Origin: Polaromonas sp.
GTDB lineage: Bacteria > Pseudomonadota > Gammaproteobacteria > Burkholderiales > Burkholderiaceae_C
Reading direction: 5' to 3'
DNA length: 64,000 nucleotides
Assembly (NCBI RefSeq): GCF_012927485.1
Contig: NZ_JABBPC010000029.1
Span: 62,001 to 126,000 of the forward strand
A model generated the notes under the pieces. The model searched no databases, had not been told where the DNA came from, and was given only the letters and a program-made list of their open reading frames with translations. Positions 1 to 9,220 of the stretch are shown here, piece by piece. A program made the translations under genes and the position numbers. Within the stretch, counting starts at the first letter, position 1. Every line of letters starts with the position of its first letter.

Positions 1-2
1 AT

Positions 3-209
3 GATTTCCGCTGGCATGACTTGCGGCACACCTTCGCCACCTGGCACCGTGAAGCGGGTACGCCAACCCATGAATTGCAGCGTCTTGGCGGTTGGAAAAC
101 TCAATTAATGGTCGAGAGGTATGCGCACGTTGCGCCAGAAGGTCGGCAATTGGCAGCGAGTCGTTTGGACTCCTATTCGGGAAATCAAGGTCGCTTATCA
201 TCATGCTGA
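3..209 (+). pseudogene. Tyrosine recombinase (integrase) C-terminal end, cut by window start
   Basis: The frame is open from the first bases and lacks a start in the window. It encodes D-F-R-W-H-D-L-R-H-T-F-A-T, the box II H-x-x-R of phage-type tyrosine recombinases, then LGGW and the segment ending in RYAH that carries the catalytic tyrosine (MVERYAH). These are the last ~68 residues of a site-specific integrase that cuts and rejoins DNA through a phosphotyrosine. Its upstream part lies outside the window, so it may be an intact gene. The tail overlaps the possible ATG of the next gene. With a tRNA-Thr gene 730 bases further on, it marks the end of an integrated island. Confidence 0.85.
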
Positions 210-229
210 ACCAAAGCGAAAGACTGCCC

Positions 230-814
230 ATGCCATCAATTCCCGCGTTTTGTGATACCTGTGCGACAGTGTTCAACTCAGGGATTTCTGTGGAGAACTC
301 AAAAGATATGAGTTTTTCTGGGAATTCTGCCGGGCCATGTCCAAAGTGCGGAGGCTGGGGTCACGTTCCAGATGGGGTGTTCAATTTCATAGGCAATACT
401 ATTGAAATACTCTCCGCGCCTGAGCGGACGGTCTCGGAGCTGAGGCTTCTCACCCAGATACTTAGTGATGCGAAGGCCAATGCCGAGTCAAAAGAACATG
501 TGGCCTCTCGAATAGAGAAAGAATTACCAGCTCTCTCAAAGTTGGCGAAGCTGCTTCCCGAGACTCGTACAGACTGGTATGGATTTTTGGGCTTGTTGCT
601 TGCCACCGCTCAACTGCTCAGTCAATCGCAGCCGCCCGCTCAGACATCAACAGTCGTCAATATCAGTCAAGTTATTCAGCAGGTTGTTGTGGAGACTCCG
701 CGCTCCGAGGCTGCGCCACTTTCATCTGTAGCCAAAAAGAGTCCAGGTCGTAATGAACCATGCCCATGCAATAGCGGACTGAAATATAAAAAGTGTTGTG
801 CGTTGCTAAATTGA
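230..814 (+). CDS. SEC-C motif zinc-binding protein of unknown role
   Basis: A 194-residue protein. The N-terminus has two Cys pairs, CDTC near residue 9 and CPKC near residue 38, that could bind one zinc. The C-terminus is a clear SEC-C motif (GRNEPCPCNSGLKYKKCC), the zinc module also found at the end of SecA. The middle is helical and not recognised. The start is uncertain: ATG at 203 overlaps the integrase stop and ATG at 230 is used here, and neither has a good ribosome site. SEC-C proteins of this kind are common cargo in mobile islands, which fits the adjoining integrase, but no function can be assigned. Confidence 0.7.
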   Translation: MPSIPAFCDTCATVFNSGISVENSKDMSFSGNSAGPCPKCGGWGHVPDGVFNFIGNTIEILSAPERTVSELRLLTQILSDAKANAESKEHVASRIEKELPALSKLAKLLPETRTDWYGFLGLLLATAQLLSQSQPPAQTSTVVNISQVIQQVVVETPRSEAAPLSSVAKKSPGRNEPCPCNSGLKYKKCCALLN

Positions 815-898
815 CGTTTCCCCAACTGTCGTTAGAACTTAAAAGAAAAGATGACTTGGAGTCATAATTGATCAGCGGTTACGTACTGACTACGTGAA

Positions 899-931
899 GA
901 AGGGGATAGACCATGGAAGCCTACCCCCTTT
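899..931. terminator. Stem-loop terminator between SEC-C gene and tRNA-Thr
   Basis: AAGGGGATAG and CTACCCCCTT form a 10-bp arm pair with one mismatch around an ~11-base loop. It lies between a plus-strand gene and a minus-strand tRNA and could stop transcription from both sides; the T-tracts are short. Confidence 0.45.
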
Positions 932-936
932 TCATT

Positions 937-1012
937 TGGTGCCGGAGAGATGAATCGAACACCCGACCTTCTCATTACGAATGAGCTGCTCTACCGACTG
1001 AGCTACACCGGC
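937..1012 (-). tRNA. tRNA-Thr (anticodon CGU)
   Basis: The reverse complement folds as a 76-nt cloverleaf: acceptor GCCGGTG with CTCCGGC (one T-T mismatch), D-arm GCTC/GAGC, anticodon loop TTCGTAA giving CGT, T-loop TTCGATT, and an encoded CCA end. It reads ACG codons. Its 3' end faces the integrase and SEC-C gene, the usual geometry for an island inserted in a tRNA 3' end. No partial tRNA copy (the other att site) is visible in the window. Confidence 0.93.
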
Positions 1013-1120
1013 TTTTTTGAAATACAGCCTGCGATTATAACTTGGCGTGGCGGCTGGTCATCTGCGCCACCTTATTTTTGAAGCCGACTATCGCGCTGAT
1101 ACGCTTGCTGGCCACGATGG

Positions 1121-2377
1121 CTATTGCAGCTCAAAAGGCGGCAGCTTTTTCGCCACTGGCAGATTCTTCAGCGTCGCATAAACCGGCAGGCCGTCCTTGT
1201 ATTTCGGATAGTCCTCGCCCTGGATCAGCGGCAGCAGGTAGCGCTTGCAGGGTGCGGTGATGCCGAAGCCGTCTTCGGTAATGAAGTTGCGCGGCATGAA
1301 CTTTTCGACGTTGGCTACCTTGGACAGCGGTGCCATGCCGATCTTGTATTTGTAGGGAGCATCGCTGACGCGATCAATCGTCGGCATGACGGCATTGTGG
1401 CCCTGGAGCGCGAGTAGCACCGCTTTTTTGCCCAGATCGTAAGCCTGCTTCACGTCGGTCTTGGACGCGATGTGGCGCGCCGAGCGCTGCAGGTAGTCGG
1501 CCACAGCCCAGTGAAATTTATAGCCAAGCGCCTGCTTGACCAGGTTGGCGATCACTGGCGCGGCACCGCCCAGTTGCGCGTGGCCGAAGGCATCGCGTGT
1601 GCCTTGCTCGGCGAGGAAGCTGCCGTCGGCGTAATGGCAGCCCTCGGACACCACCACGGTGCAGTAGCCGTGCGACTTGACCAGTGTCTCCACGCGTGCG
1701 AGGAATTTTTTTTCGTCGAACACGATCTCGGGGAACAGCACCACGACCGGGATACCGTGGTCTTCCACCAAGCCACCGGCGGCGGCGATCCAGCCCGCGT
1801 GTCGGCCCATGACTTCAAGAACAAAAACCTTGGTGGAGGTCTTGGCCATGGAGCGCACATCAAACGAGGCTTCCAGCGTCGAGACGGCCACGTATTTAGC
1901 CACCGAGCCAAAGCCTGGACAGCAATCGGTGATGGGCAAGTCGTTGTCCACCGTCTTGGGGATATGGATGGCCTGAAGCGGATAGCCCATGCTTTGCGAC
2001 AACTGGCTCACCTTGTAGCAGGTGTCGGCCGAGTCGCCGCCGCCGTTGTAGAAAAAATAGCCGATGTTGTGCGCCTTGAAGACCGCGATCAAGCGCTCGT
2101 ATTCGCGTTTGTTGGCCTCCAGCGATTTGAGTTTGAAACGGCAGGAGCCGAATGCACCTGCCGGTGTGGAGCGCAATAGGGCAATAGCGGCGCTGGATTC
2201 CTTGCTGGTGTCGATCAAGTCTTCGGTCAGCGCGCCAATGATGCCGTTACGCCCGGCGTAGACCTTGCCGATCTGGTCTTTGTGCGCGCGCGCGATTTCG
2301 ATCACGCCGCAGGCCGATGCATTGATGACGGCGGTGACGCCGCCCGATTGCGCATAAAAAGCATTTTTTCTGGCCAT
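1121..2377 (-). CDS. pfp: Pyrophosphate-dependent 6-phosphofructokinase
   Basis: 418 residues. The enzyme phosphorylates fructose 6-phosphate to fructose 1,6-bisphosphate with pyrophosphate, reversibly, so it can serve both glycolysis and gluconeogenesis. The family signature is clear: GGGDS at 112-116 places Asp115 where ATP-using enzymes have Gly, and PKTVDND at 140-146 has the Lys typical of the PPi form instead of Gly. A G-R-H-A-G-W motif follows near 190. The start is supported by AAGGAAA about 10 bases upstream. It lies 43 bases downstream of pepN on the same strand. No classical ATP-type phosphofructokinase is seen in the window. Confidence 0.9.
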   Translation of the reverse strand: MARKNAFYAQSGGVTAVINASACGVIEIARAHKDQIGKVYAGRNGIIGALTEDLIDTSKESSAAIALLRSTPAGAFGSCRFKLKSLEANKREYERLIAVFKAHNIGYFFYNGGGDSADTCYKVSQLSQSMGYPLQAIHIPKTVDNDLPITDCCPGFGSVAKYVAVSTLEASFDVRSMAKTSTKVFVLEVMGRHAGWIAAAGGLVEDHGIPVVVLFPEIVFDEKKFLARVETLVKSHGYCTVVVSEGCHYADGSFLAEQGTRDAFGHAQLGGAAPVIANLVKQALGYKFHWAVADYLQRSARHIASKTDVKQAYDLGKKAVLLALQGHNAVMPTIDRVSDAPYKYKIGMAPLSKVANVEKFMPRNFITEDGFGITAPCKRYLLPLIQGEDYPKYKDGLPVYATLKNLPVAKKLPPFELQ

Positions 2378-2420
2378 GCTGTTGGTTTCCTTAAACGGTT
2401 GATGCTAGAGGCTGCGTCGA

Positions 2421-5171
2421 TTAATCACTCAGTGCACGGGTTACCACCTCATGCGTGTCCTTGCTCAAATCGCTTTTCGCGGCGACCCGGGCAATGGCTT
2501 CGCGTGCCGCGCTGCGATAGGGTTCAGCCAGTTTCTTCCAGCGATCCAGAGCGCGTGCCAGACGCGCAGCAACCTGCGGATTGATGCTGTCGAGTTCCAT
2601 CACCCGCTCGCTCCAGAACACATATCCGGCCGCGTCACCGCGGTGCAAGGCCGCCGGATTGGCCTGGCAGAAAGTACTGACGACGCTGCGCGCCCGGTTC
2701 GGGTTGCGCAGGCTGAAGTCAGGGTGTTTCATCAGCTGCTTGACCGCTGGCAGGATGTTGCCGCCACGGTCGGGCGCGCCAGCCTGCAGGCTGAACCATT
2801 TGTCGATCACCAGCGCTTCGTCCTTGAACATCGCATGGAAGCGCTTCAGTGCCTGTACCGCCAGTGGGTGGCCGCTGGAGACCAGTGCGGCCAGTGCGTT
2901 GAAGCGGTCAGTCATGTTGCTGGCGTCCTGGAAACGCTGCAAGGTCTTTTCGGGCCAGAGCGGGTCACCCGTAGCGACTGCCGCCAGGCACAGTTGCGTC
3001 AGCGCCAGGCCGGTGAGTGCGCGGCGGCCGGACGACAGCGGATCAGGGGTGTAGGCGCCGTTTTCGTGGTGCGCCGCGTAGACCGCTTCCCAATCGCTTT
3101 TGAGCACGGTCGCCAATTGCAGGCGCATCGCTTCACGCACCGCGTGGATGCGCTGCGGGTCCACCACGTCGAGCTGCTCGGCCAGATAGGTTTCCGACGG
3201 CAGGGTCAGCACCAGGTCCTTGAAAGCGGCGTCCAGCGCGGGATGCCGCAGCACGCTGCGCATGGCTTCGATATAGGCCTCATTTAGCGGCGTAGCGTCC
3301 ACTGAATGAGTCACCGAAGCGATCGATTTAACGGCAATCTGGACCGCCAGCCTTTGCCCCGCTTCCCAGCGGTTGAAGGGGTCGATGTCGTTGGCCAGCA
3401 GGTGCAGCAATTGTGCGTCGCTGTAGTCAAATTCCAGCACCACCGGCGCGCTGAATGCCCGCAGTATCGAGGGTACCGGTTCGGCATCGACGTTGATAAA
3501 GTGCAGGGTTTCGCTGGCCTGGGTCAGTAGAAAAGTGCGCGGCGCGGCCACGGGAACCGATTCGCTGGCCAGTTGCAGTGGCAGGTCGGCGCCATCGGCA
3601 CCGAGCAAACCCAGGCCAACCGGAATCACGAAGGCTTCCTTGGCTGGCTGGCCGGGTGTTGGCGCACAGTGCTGGGACAAGGTCAGGCTGTAGGTGTGGG
3701 CGGTGGCATCGTAAACACCTTCGCCGTGCAGACGCGGTGTGCCGGCCTGGCTGTACCAGCGCTTGAACTGCGGCAGCAGGCGCGCCAGATCGGACAACGG
3801 ATTGGCGTCGGCAATCGCTTGCGCAAAGTCGTCGCAGGTCACGGCCTGGCCGTCGTGGCGTTCAAAATACAAAGTCATGCCTTTAGCAAAACCGTTCCGA
3901 CCCAACGGGTCGTTGATGCTCGCGACCAGGGTCTGCATCATGCGCACCAGCTCCGCGCCTTTTTCGTAAATGGTGACGGTGTAGAAATTACTGATTTCGA
4001 TGTAGCTGTCGGGTCGCACCGGATGCGCCATCGGACCGGCGTCTTCGGGAAACTGAGCGGTGCGCAGCACTCGCACGTCTTCGATGCGCTTGACGGCGCG
4101 GGCAGACGCCTCACCGCACAGGTCCTGCGAGAACTCCTGGTCGCGGAACACCGTCAGGCCTTCTTTCAGGCTGAGCTGGAACCAGTCGCGGCAGGTGATG
4201 CGGTTGCCGGTCCAGTTATGAAAATACTCGTGCCCGACCACGCTTTCAATATTGGAGAAATCAGTGTCCGTGGCGGTGGTCTGGTTGGCCAGCACGTACT
4301 TGGTGTTAAAAATGTTCAGTCCTTTGTTCTCCATCGCGCCCATGTTGAAGTCGCTGGTGGCGACAATCATGAAACGCTCCAGATCCAGGCTCAGGCCGAA
4401 GCGGGCCTCGTCCCAGGCCACCGAGTGCATCAGCGAGTTCATCGCGTGCTCGGTTTTATCGAGATCGCCGGGTCGCACATAGACCTGAAGCAGATGCTCT
4501 TTGCCGGCGCGCGAGGTGATGCGCTGCTCGCGGCTGACGAGCTGGCCGGCCACCAGCGCGAACAGGTAACTGGGCTTTTTGTGTGGGTCAACCCATTTGG
4601 CAAAATGCCGTGCGCCATTGGGGCCATCTTCAAGCGGACCTTGCGCCACCAGGTTGCCGTTGGACAGCAGGACCGGGTACTGGGCCTTGTCGGCGCGCAG
4701 CGTCACACTGTAGCTGGCCATCACATCCGGGCGGTCCAGAAAGTAGGTAATGCGCCTGAAGCCCTCAGCTTCGCACTGCGTGAAGAACGAGTTGTTACTT
4801 ACATACAAGCCCATCAGCTTGGTATTTTTTAACGGGCAGGTGGTGGTAAAAATTTCCAACTCGAAAGACTCGGAGCCCAGCGGCAGGTTTTCCAGCACCA
4901 GCTGGTTGTCCTCCATCTTGAACGAGGTGCCTTGCCCGTTGAGCAGCACTCTGGACAAGTTGAGATCTTCGCCATCGAGCTTCAGGGCCTGCGCTGGCAC
5001 GTCCGGGTTACGGCGCAGCTTCATTTTGTTCAACACCCGGGTTTTTACCGGATCCAGGTCAAAACACAGATCGACGGTGTCAATCCAGTAAGCGGGCGCG
5101 AGGTAGTCGGCGCGTTTGATGACCACGGCGGGCCCTTGTCCTGATCCACCATCATCAAGCATTTGCAACAT
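2421..5171 (-). CDS. pepN: Aminopeptidase N (M1 zinc metallopeptidase)
   Basis: 916 residues, close to the ~870-900 usual for bacterial PepN. It removes N-terminal residues from peptides in the cytoplasm. Visible motifs are the exopeptidase signature GAMEN at 278-282 and the zinc site HEYFHNW at 314-320 with the third ligand Glu337 in KEGLTVF. The C-terminal half is the helical DUF3458-type domain of M1 enzymes. The start at 5171 has AGGA seven bases before it; a second ATG three codons in is possible. It lies between prfB and pfp on the same strand and may be cotranscribed with either. Confidence 0.95.
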   Translation of the reverse strand: MLQMLDDGGSGQGPAVVIKRADYLAPAYWIDTVDLCFDLDPVKTRVLNKMKLRRNPDVPAQALKLDGEDLNLSRVLLNGQGTSFKMEDNQLVLENLPLGSESFELEIFTTTCPLKNTKLMGLYVSNNSFFTQCEAEGFRRITYFLDRPDVMASYSVTLRADKAQYPVLLSNGNLVAQGPLEDGPNGARHFAKWVDPHKKPSYLFALVAGQLVSREQRITSRAGKEHLLQVYVRPGDLDKTEHAMNSLMHSVAWDEARFGLSLDLERFMIVATSDFNMGAMENKGLNIFNTKYVLANQTTATDTDFSNIESVVGHEYFHNWTGNRITCRDWFQLSLKEGLTVFRDQEFSQDLCGEASARAVKRIEDVRVLRTAQFPEDAGPMAHPVRPDSYIEISNFYTVTIYEKGAELVRMMQTLVASINDPLGRNGFAKGMTLYFERHDGQAVTCDDFAQAIADANPLSDLARLLPQFKRWYSQAGTPRLHGEGVYDATAHTYSLTLSQHCAPTPGQPAKEAFVIPVGLGLLGADGADLPLQLASESVPVAAPRTFLLTQASETLHFINVDAEPVPSILRAFSAPVVLEFDYSDAQLLHLLANDIDPFNRWEAGQRLAVQIAVKSIASVTHSVDATPLNEAYIEAMRSVLRHPALDAAFKDLVLTLPSETYLAEQLDVVDPQRIHAVREAMRLQLATVLKSDWEAVYAAHHENGAYTPDPLSSGRRALTGLALTQLCLAAVATGDPLWPEKTLQRFQDASNMTDRFNALAALVSSGHPLAVQALKRFHAMFKDEALVIDKWFSLQAGAPDRGGNILPAVKQLMKHPDFSLRNPNRARSVVSTFCQANPAALHRGDAAGYVFWSERVMELDSINPQVAARLARALDRWKKLAEPYRSAAREAIARVAAKSDLSKDTHEVVTRALSD

Positions 5172-5232
5172 GGTTCTGTCCTAACAACTCGTAAAACGTT
5201 CTAAAAATCCGACCAGACGGCTTGAGCCATCA

Positions 5233-6337
5233 TCAGACGCCCTGCTTCAAAGAAGCTTCAATAAACGGGTCGAGGTCGCCATCAAGCACCTTCTGCGTGG
5301 CCGATGTCTCGTAGTTGGTGCGCAAGTCTTTAATGCGGCTCTGATCGAGCACATAGCTGCGAATTTGATGGCCCCAGCCCACGTCCGTTTTGCTGTCTTC
5401 AAGCTTTTGCTGCTCTACCTGACGCTTGCGCATCTCGAAGTCGTACAGCCGTGAACGCAGTCGCTTCCAGGCGACATCGCGGTTGCCGTGCTGCGATCGG
5501 CCGTCCTGACACTGCACCACGATACCGGTTGGAATGTGCGTGAGGCGAACTGCGGAGTCGGTCTTGTTAATGTGCTGACCGCCCGCGCCGGACGCCCGGT
5601 AAGTGTCCACACGCACATCAGAAGGATTAATGTCGATCTCGATCGAGTCGTCAATCTCGGGATAGACAAACACCGATGCGAACGACGTATGGCGTCCGCC
5701 TGAAGAATCGAACGGCGACTTGCGGACCAATCGGTGCACGCCGGTTTCGGTGCGCAACAGCCCGAAGGCGTATTCGCCTTCAATCTTGATGGTGGCACCC
5801 TTGATGCCGGCCGTGTCGCCTGGCGACTCGTCTTCGACCTGGGTTTTGAAGCCTTTACGCTCGGCGTATTTCAGGTACTGGCGCAGCAGCATGCTGGCCC
5901 AGTCGCAGGCTTCCGTGCCGCCGGCGCCGGCCTGGATGTCGAGGAAGGCGTTCAGCGGGTCGGCCGGGTTGTTGAACATCCGGCGAAATTCCATCTTCTC
6001 GACTTCGACGACGACTTTCGCGGCTTCGGCCTCAATGGCCAGCATGCCCGCTTCATCGCCGTCCTCTTTGGACATGTCGAACAATTCGATGTTGTCCGCC
6101 AACTCCTGGCTCAGCCGGTCTAGCGTGAGCACCACATCTTCGAGGGATTTTTTTTCTCGGCCGAGTTCCTGCGCGCGCTTGGGGTCGTCCCAGACCTTGG
6201 GATCTTCCAGCGCGGCGTTGACTTCGTTTAACTTACGTTCTTTGGCAGGGTAGTCAAAGATACCCCCGAAGTTCATTCACGCGGTTGCTCAGATCCGCGA
6301 GTTGGTTGCCGATGAGGTTGATGTGTTCTGCGTCCAT
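5233..6337 (-). CDS. prfB: Peptide chain release factor 2, made by programmed +1 frameshift
   Basis: RF2 reads UGA and UAA stop codons and releases the finished peptide. The first 27 codons (6337-6257) end in an in-frame TGA at 6256-6254. The site reads AGGGGGTATCTTTGAC in reverse complement, that is, an internal Shine-Dalgarno-like run, the slippery CTT and a TGA-C stop. A +1 shift joins it to the long frame, giving 367 residues (E. coli RF2 has 365). The SPF anticodon-like tripeptide is at ~207-209 and the catalytic GGQ at ~252-254. The ATG at 6276 inside the second frame is not the real start. Confidence 0.95.
6251..6270 (-). promoter_or_regulatory. prfB autoregulatory frameshift site
   Basis: GGGGGTATCTTTGAC in the reverse complement: an SD-like purine run, then CTT, then UGA followed by C. 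Low RF2 lets the ribosome pause at UGA and slip forward one base, restoring RF2 synthesis. This is the established bacterial prfB feedback mechanism, and all its parts are visible here. Confidence 0.95.
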
Positions 6338-6392
6338 GAGTGTTCAATCCAGAATTATTGGGTGTAATCATGGATTTTCTCATGGCAAGCCG

Positions 6393-7328
6393 TCAACTTA
6401 GAAAGCCCTCAATCAAGGCCGCCAACTGGGCGGGTTGATCGTGATGCAGCATGTGGCCTGCATCATGGATCACGGCGATCTGCACCTGGGGCACCTGCTT
6501 GAGCCTTTCGTGGTATTCGGCGAGTGTGTATTTGTCCCGCCACCAGGTCGCTATGGAGTCGTCGGAGGCCTCTATGGACAGCGTGGGCGCGGTGATACGC
6601 TGGTAAATTTCCAGTGATTCGTCGACGCGGTACAGTTGCGCGCTGGTGACTTTGTGGGCGGGTTCCCCCAGGATGCGCCACTTCCCATCGCCGTCGGGGC
6701 GCGCCCAATGACTGGCCAGCCAGTTGGCCTTGTCGGGCGATAACCGGGGGTTGGTTTTCATGAGGCGGCGGCCCACGCCAGCCACGTCGTCGTAGGCTTT
6801 TAGCGTCAGCGCGCCGCGATGCAAGCTTTTAAGCTCATCCATCCATTTGGCGTATCGCGCTGGTGCCTGGCTTGGCTGAGTCGCTGGCATGCCAAAGCCC
6901 TCCAGATTGATCAGCCTGCGAATTCGGGTGGGCCGTACCCCGGCATAAAGCATGGCCACGTTGCCGCCCATACTGTGACCGACCAGGTCGACTGCCTCGT
7001 TTGGCGCGAAGTGGTCAAGCAAAAAATCAAGATCGGCCAGGTAATCCGGAAACGAGTAATGGTCGGGTTGACTGCCAGCGGGGCTGGATCGGGTTTGCCC
7101 GAAGCCACGCCAGTCGGGCGCAATAATGCTTCGCCCCTGCGCAAACGCACTGGAAAAGGCATCCACCATGAATTGGTAGGAAGCTGCCACATCCATCCAG
7201 CCGTGCACAAGTACCAGGGGCGGCAGTTTTGAGCTTGCGCCGGCGGCGTCTTGCCAGCTTTGGACGTGGTAATTAATCCCTCTTATAGGGACAAACTCGC
7301 TGCGTGGAAAACGTTTTTCTTTGTACAT
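6393..7328 (-). CDS. Alpha/beta-fold hydrolase
   Basis: 311 residues starting at MYKEKRF. The oxyanion segment is LVHGWMD near residue 50, the nucleophile elbow GHSMGG near 120, and the catalytic His is in HDAGHMLHHD near the C-terminus, so a serine hydrolase triad is complete. The substrate cannot be told from sequence; esterase or epoxide-hydrolase-like relatives are possible. The open frame extends to 7586, but that part overlaps the divergent acyl-CoA synthetase gene and is rejected. Only 27 bases separate the two divergent start codons, so at least one promoter must lie inside the neighbouring gene or one start is further in. Confidence 0.8.
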   Translation of the reverse strand: MYKEKRFPRSEFVPIRGINYHVQSWQDAAGASSKLPPLVLVHGWMDVAASYQFMVDAFSSAFAQGRSIIAPDWRGFGQTRSSPAGSQPDHYSFPDYLADLDFLLDHFAPNEAVDLVGHSMGGNVAMLYAGVRPTRIRRLINLEGFGMPATQPSQAPARYAKWMDELKSLHRGALTLKAYDDVAGVGRRLMKTNPRLSPDKANWLASHWARPDGDGKWRILGEPAHKVTSAQLYRVDESLEIYQRITAPTLSIEASDDSIATWWRDKYTLAEYHERLKQVPQVQIAVIHDAGHMLHHDQPAQLAALIEGFLS

Positions 7329-7355
7329 TGTGGCTTCATCATAAGGAGGCTCGAC

Positions 7356-9137
7356 GTGAAGCGCAGTCAAAACAGGGACACAAACCGGCGGCAAGTAAGT
7401 GACCGTTCTGCTCAGCCCGACCATTACGCAGCCCTTCACGAAGGCTTTCGCTGGCAAGTCGAGGAATACTTCAACATCGCCGAGGTGTGCTGCGGTCGCT
7501 GGGCTCGGGCGGCAGAGAGGGAGCGGAGTGCTATTAAAAAAATAGCTGTCTGCATTCATCAGACCGATGCGAAAGGTATCTCTCACACTTATTCAGCGCT
7601 GCAGCAGGCCGCCGACGCGCTGAGTCATGTGCTGGCAGCGCTGGGGGTGGGACGCGGCGACCGGGTCGCGATTGTGATGCCGCAGCGGTTCGAAACGGCT
7701 GTGGCCTACATGGCGGTGTTTCAGATGGGTGCGGTTGCGATGCCCTTGTCCATGCTGTTTGGGCCGGAAGCGTTGGAGTTCCGCTTGCAGGACAGCGAAG
7801 CGGTCATCGCCATTTGCGATGAGAGTTCCATTGAAAACTTGCGCGCGGTGCGGGCCCAATGCCCGGCACTCCACACGCTGGTTGTGGTCGGGGCGACCAG
7901 CGGGCAGGGCGATGTGGACTACGCGAGCGCGCTGGCGGCCCAACAGCGCGCCTTCGTCGCCGTCAAGACCAAAGCCGATGACGCAGCGATTCTGATCTAC
8001 ACCAGCGGCACTACCGGGCCACCCAAGGGAGCGCTCCTGCCGCACCGCGCCTTGATCGGTAACTTGCCCGGTTTCGTCTGTAGCCAGAACTGGTTTGGCT
8101 TTGATGGCAAGGAAAACGCAACGTCCGACGCCGTTTTTTGGTCACCGGCAGACTGGGCCTGGACCGGTGGGCTGATGGATTCGCTGCTGCCGACGCTTTA
8201 TTTTGGGCGCCCCATTGTGGCCTTCAACGGCCGTTTCAGTCCTGAACTCGCGTTCAGCCTGATGGCGGAGCAAGGCGTGACGCACACGTTTTTATTTCCG
8301 ACTGCGCTTAAGGCGATGATGAAAGCTTTCCCGCGGCCGCACGACCAATTCAAGTTCACGCTGCAAGGCATGATGAGTGCGGGTGAAGCGGTCGGCGACG
8401 GCGTGTTTGCGTATTGTCAGGAGCAGCTCGGCGTGACTGTGAACGAGATGTTCGGGCAGACGGAGGTGAACTACATCGTCGGCAATTGCGCCCGGTTTTG
8501 GCCTGCCAGGCCCGGCAGCATGGGCAAGGGATACCCAGGCCATAACGTGGCGGTGATTGATGACGACGGCCATGAGTGTCGCGTGGGTGTGCCGGGGGAC
8601 GTAGCCGTTAATCGCTTCGATATCCACGGCGACCCGGACCCGATCTTTTTCCTGGGTTACTGGAAGAAAGACGAGGCTACGCAAGCCAAATTCACCGGGA
8701 ACTGGTGCCGCACTGGCGACCTGGCGCGGCGCGATGCGGACGGCTACTTGTGGTACGAAGGCCGCGCCGACGATATTTTCAAAGCGGCCGGCTACCGGAT
8801 CGGCCCCGGTGAAATTGAGAATTGCCTTATTAAGCACCCGGCGGTCGCCAACGCGGCGGTGGTCCCCAAACCCGACAAAGCACGCGGCGCGGTGGTGAAA
8901 GCTTACGTCGTACTCACGCCTGATGTGATCGCTGCGCGCGCTTGCTTTATGGGGGAACAAACCCAATTCGATCTAAAAATGATCTCGGAATTGCAGGCCC
9001 ATGTGAAAAGCAGGTTGGCGCCCTACGAGTACCCGAAGGAAATCGAATTTATCGATGCGCTACCCATGACTACCACCGGCAAGGTGCAACGCCGAGTATT
9101 GCGCTTGCAAGAGGAAGAACGTTTCAAAAAGGACTGA
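7356..9137 (+). CDS. AMP-dependent acyl-CoA synthetase
   Basis: 593 residues from a GTG start chosen because a perfect AAGGAGG sits seven bases upstream. The enzyme activates a carboxylic acid as acyl-AMP and then transfers it to CoA. The P-loop-like A3 motif is IYTSGTTGPPKG, the adenylate motif FGQTE, and the C-terminal hinge YEGRADDIFKAAGYRIGPGE. The catalytic Lys of A10 is in TTTGKVQRR near the end. Length and sequence resemble medium-chain or acetyl-CoA synthetase-like enzymes; the acid used is not known. The frame is open to 7251, but the earlier ATG has no ribosome site. Confidence 0.85.
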   Translation: MKRSQNRDTNRRQVSDRSAQPDHYAALHEGFRWQVEEYFNIAEVCCGRWARAAERERSAIKKIAVCIHQTDAKGISHTYSALQQAADALSHVLAALGVGRGDRVAIVMPQRFETAVAYMAVFQMGAVAMPLSMLFGPEALEFRLQDSEAVIAICDESSIENLRAVRAQCPALHTLVVVGATSGQGDVDYASALAAQQRAFVAVKTKADDAAILIYTSGTTGPPKGALLPHRALIGNLPGFVCSQNWFGFDGKENATSDAVFWSPADWAWTGGLMDSLLPTLYFGRPIVAFNGRFSPELAFSLMAEQGVTHTFLFPTALKAMMKAFPRPHDQFKFTLQGMMSAGEAVGDGVFAYCQEQLGVTVNEMFGQTEVNYIVGNCARFWPARPGSMGKGYPGHNVAVIDDDGHECRVGVPGDVAVNRFDIHGDPDPIFFLGYWKKDEATQAKFTGNWCRTGDLARRDADGYLWYEGRADDIFKAAGYRIGPGEIENCLIKHPAVANAAVVPKPDKARGAVVKAYVVLTPDVIAARACFMGEQTQFDLKMISELQAHVKSRLAPYEYPKEIEFIDALPMTTTGKVQRRVLRLQEEERFKKD

Positions 9138-9171
9138 ATGCTTCCAGGTGCCGCAGCGCAGACAGGCGCAA

Positions 9172-9197
9172 AAAAAAGCACCCGTAAGTGCTTTTTT
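9172..9197. terminator. Bidirectional rho-independent terminator
   Basis: AAAAAAGCAC and GTGCTTTTTT form a perfect 10-bp arm pair around a six-base loop. It lies between the convergent acyl-CoA synthetase and OmpA-like genes, with T-runs in both directions. Confidence 0.85.
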
Positions 9198-9220
9198 GTA
9201 GATCGGCAAGAAAGCCCGTT

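Noticed and set aside
1472..2179. 235-codon frame antisense to pfp
   Set aside because: Covers a well-conserved enzyme gene and has no recognisable family.
3573..4832. 419-codon open frame antisense to pepN
   Set aside because: pepN on the other strand has full motifs; the antisense frame is a result of high GC at third positions and has no ribosome site.
6274..6276. ATG inside prfB as independent start of RF2
   Set aside because: The upstream 27 codons with the classic CTT-TGA-C shift site show that RF2 begins at 6337.
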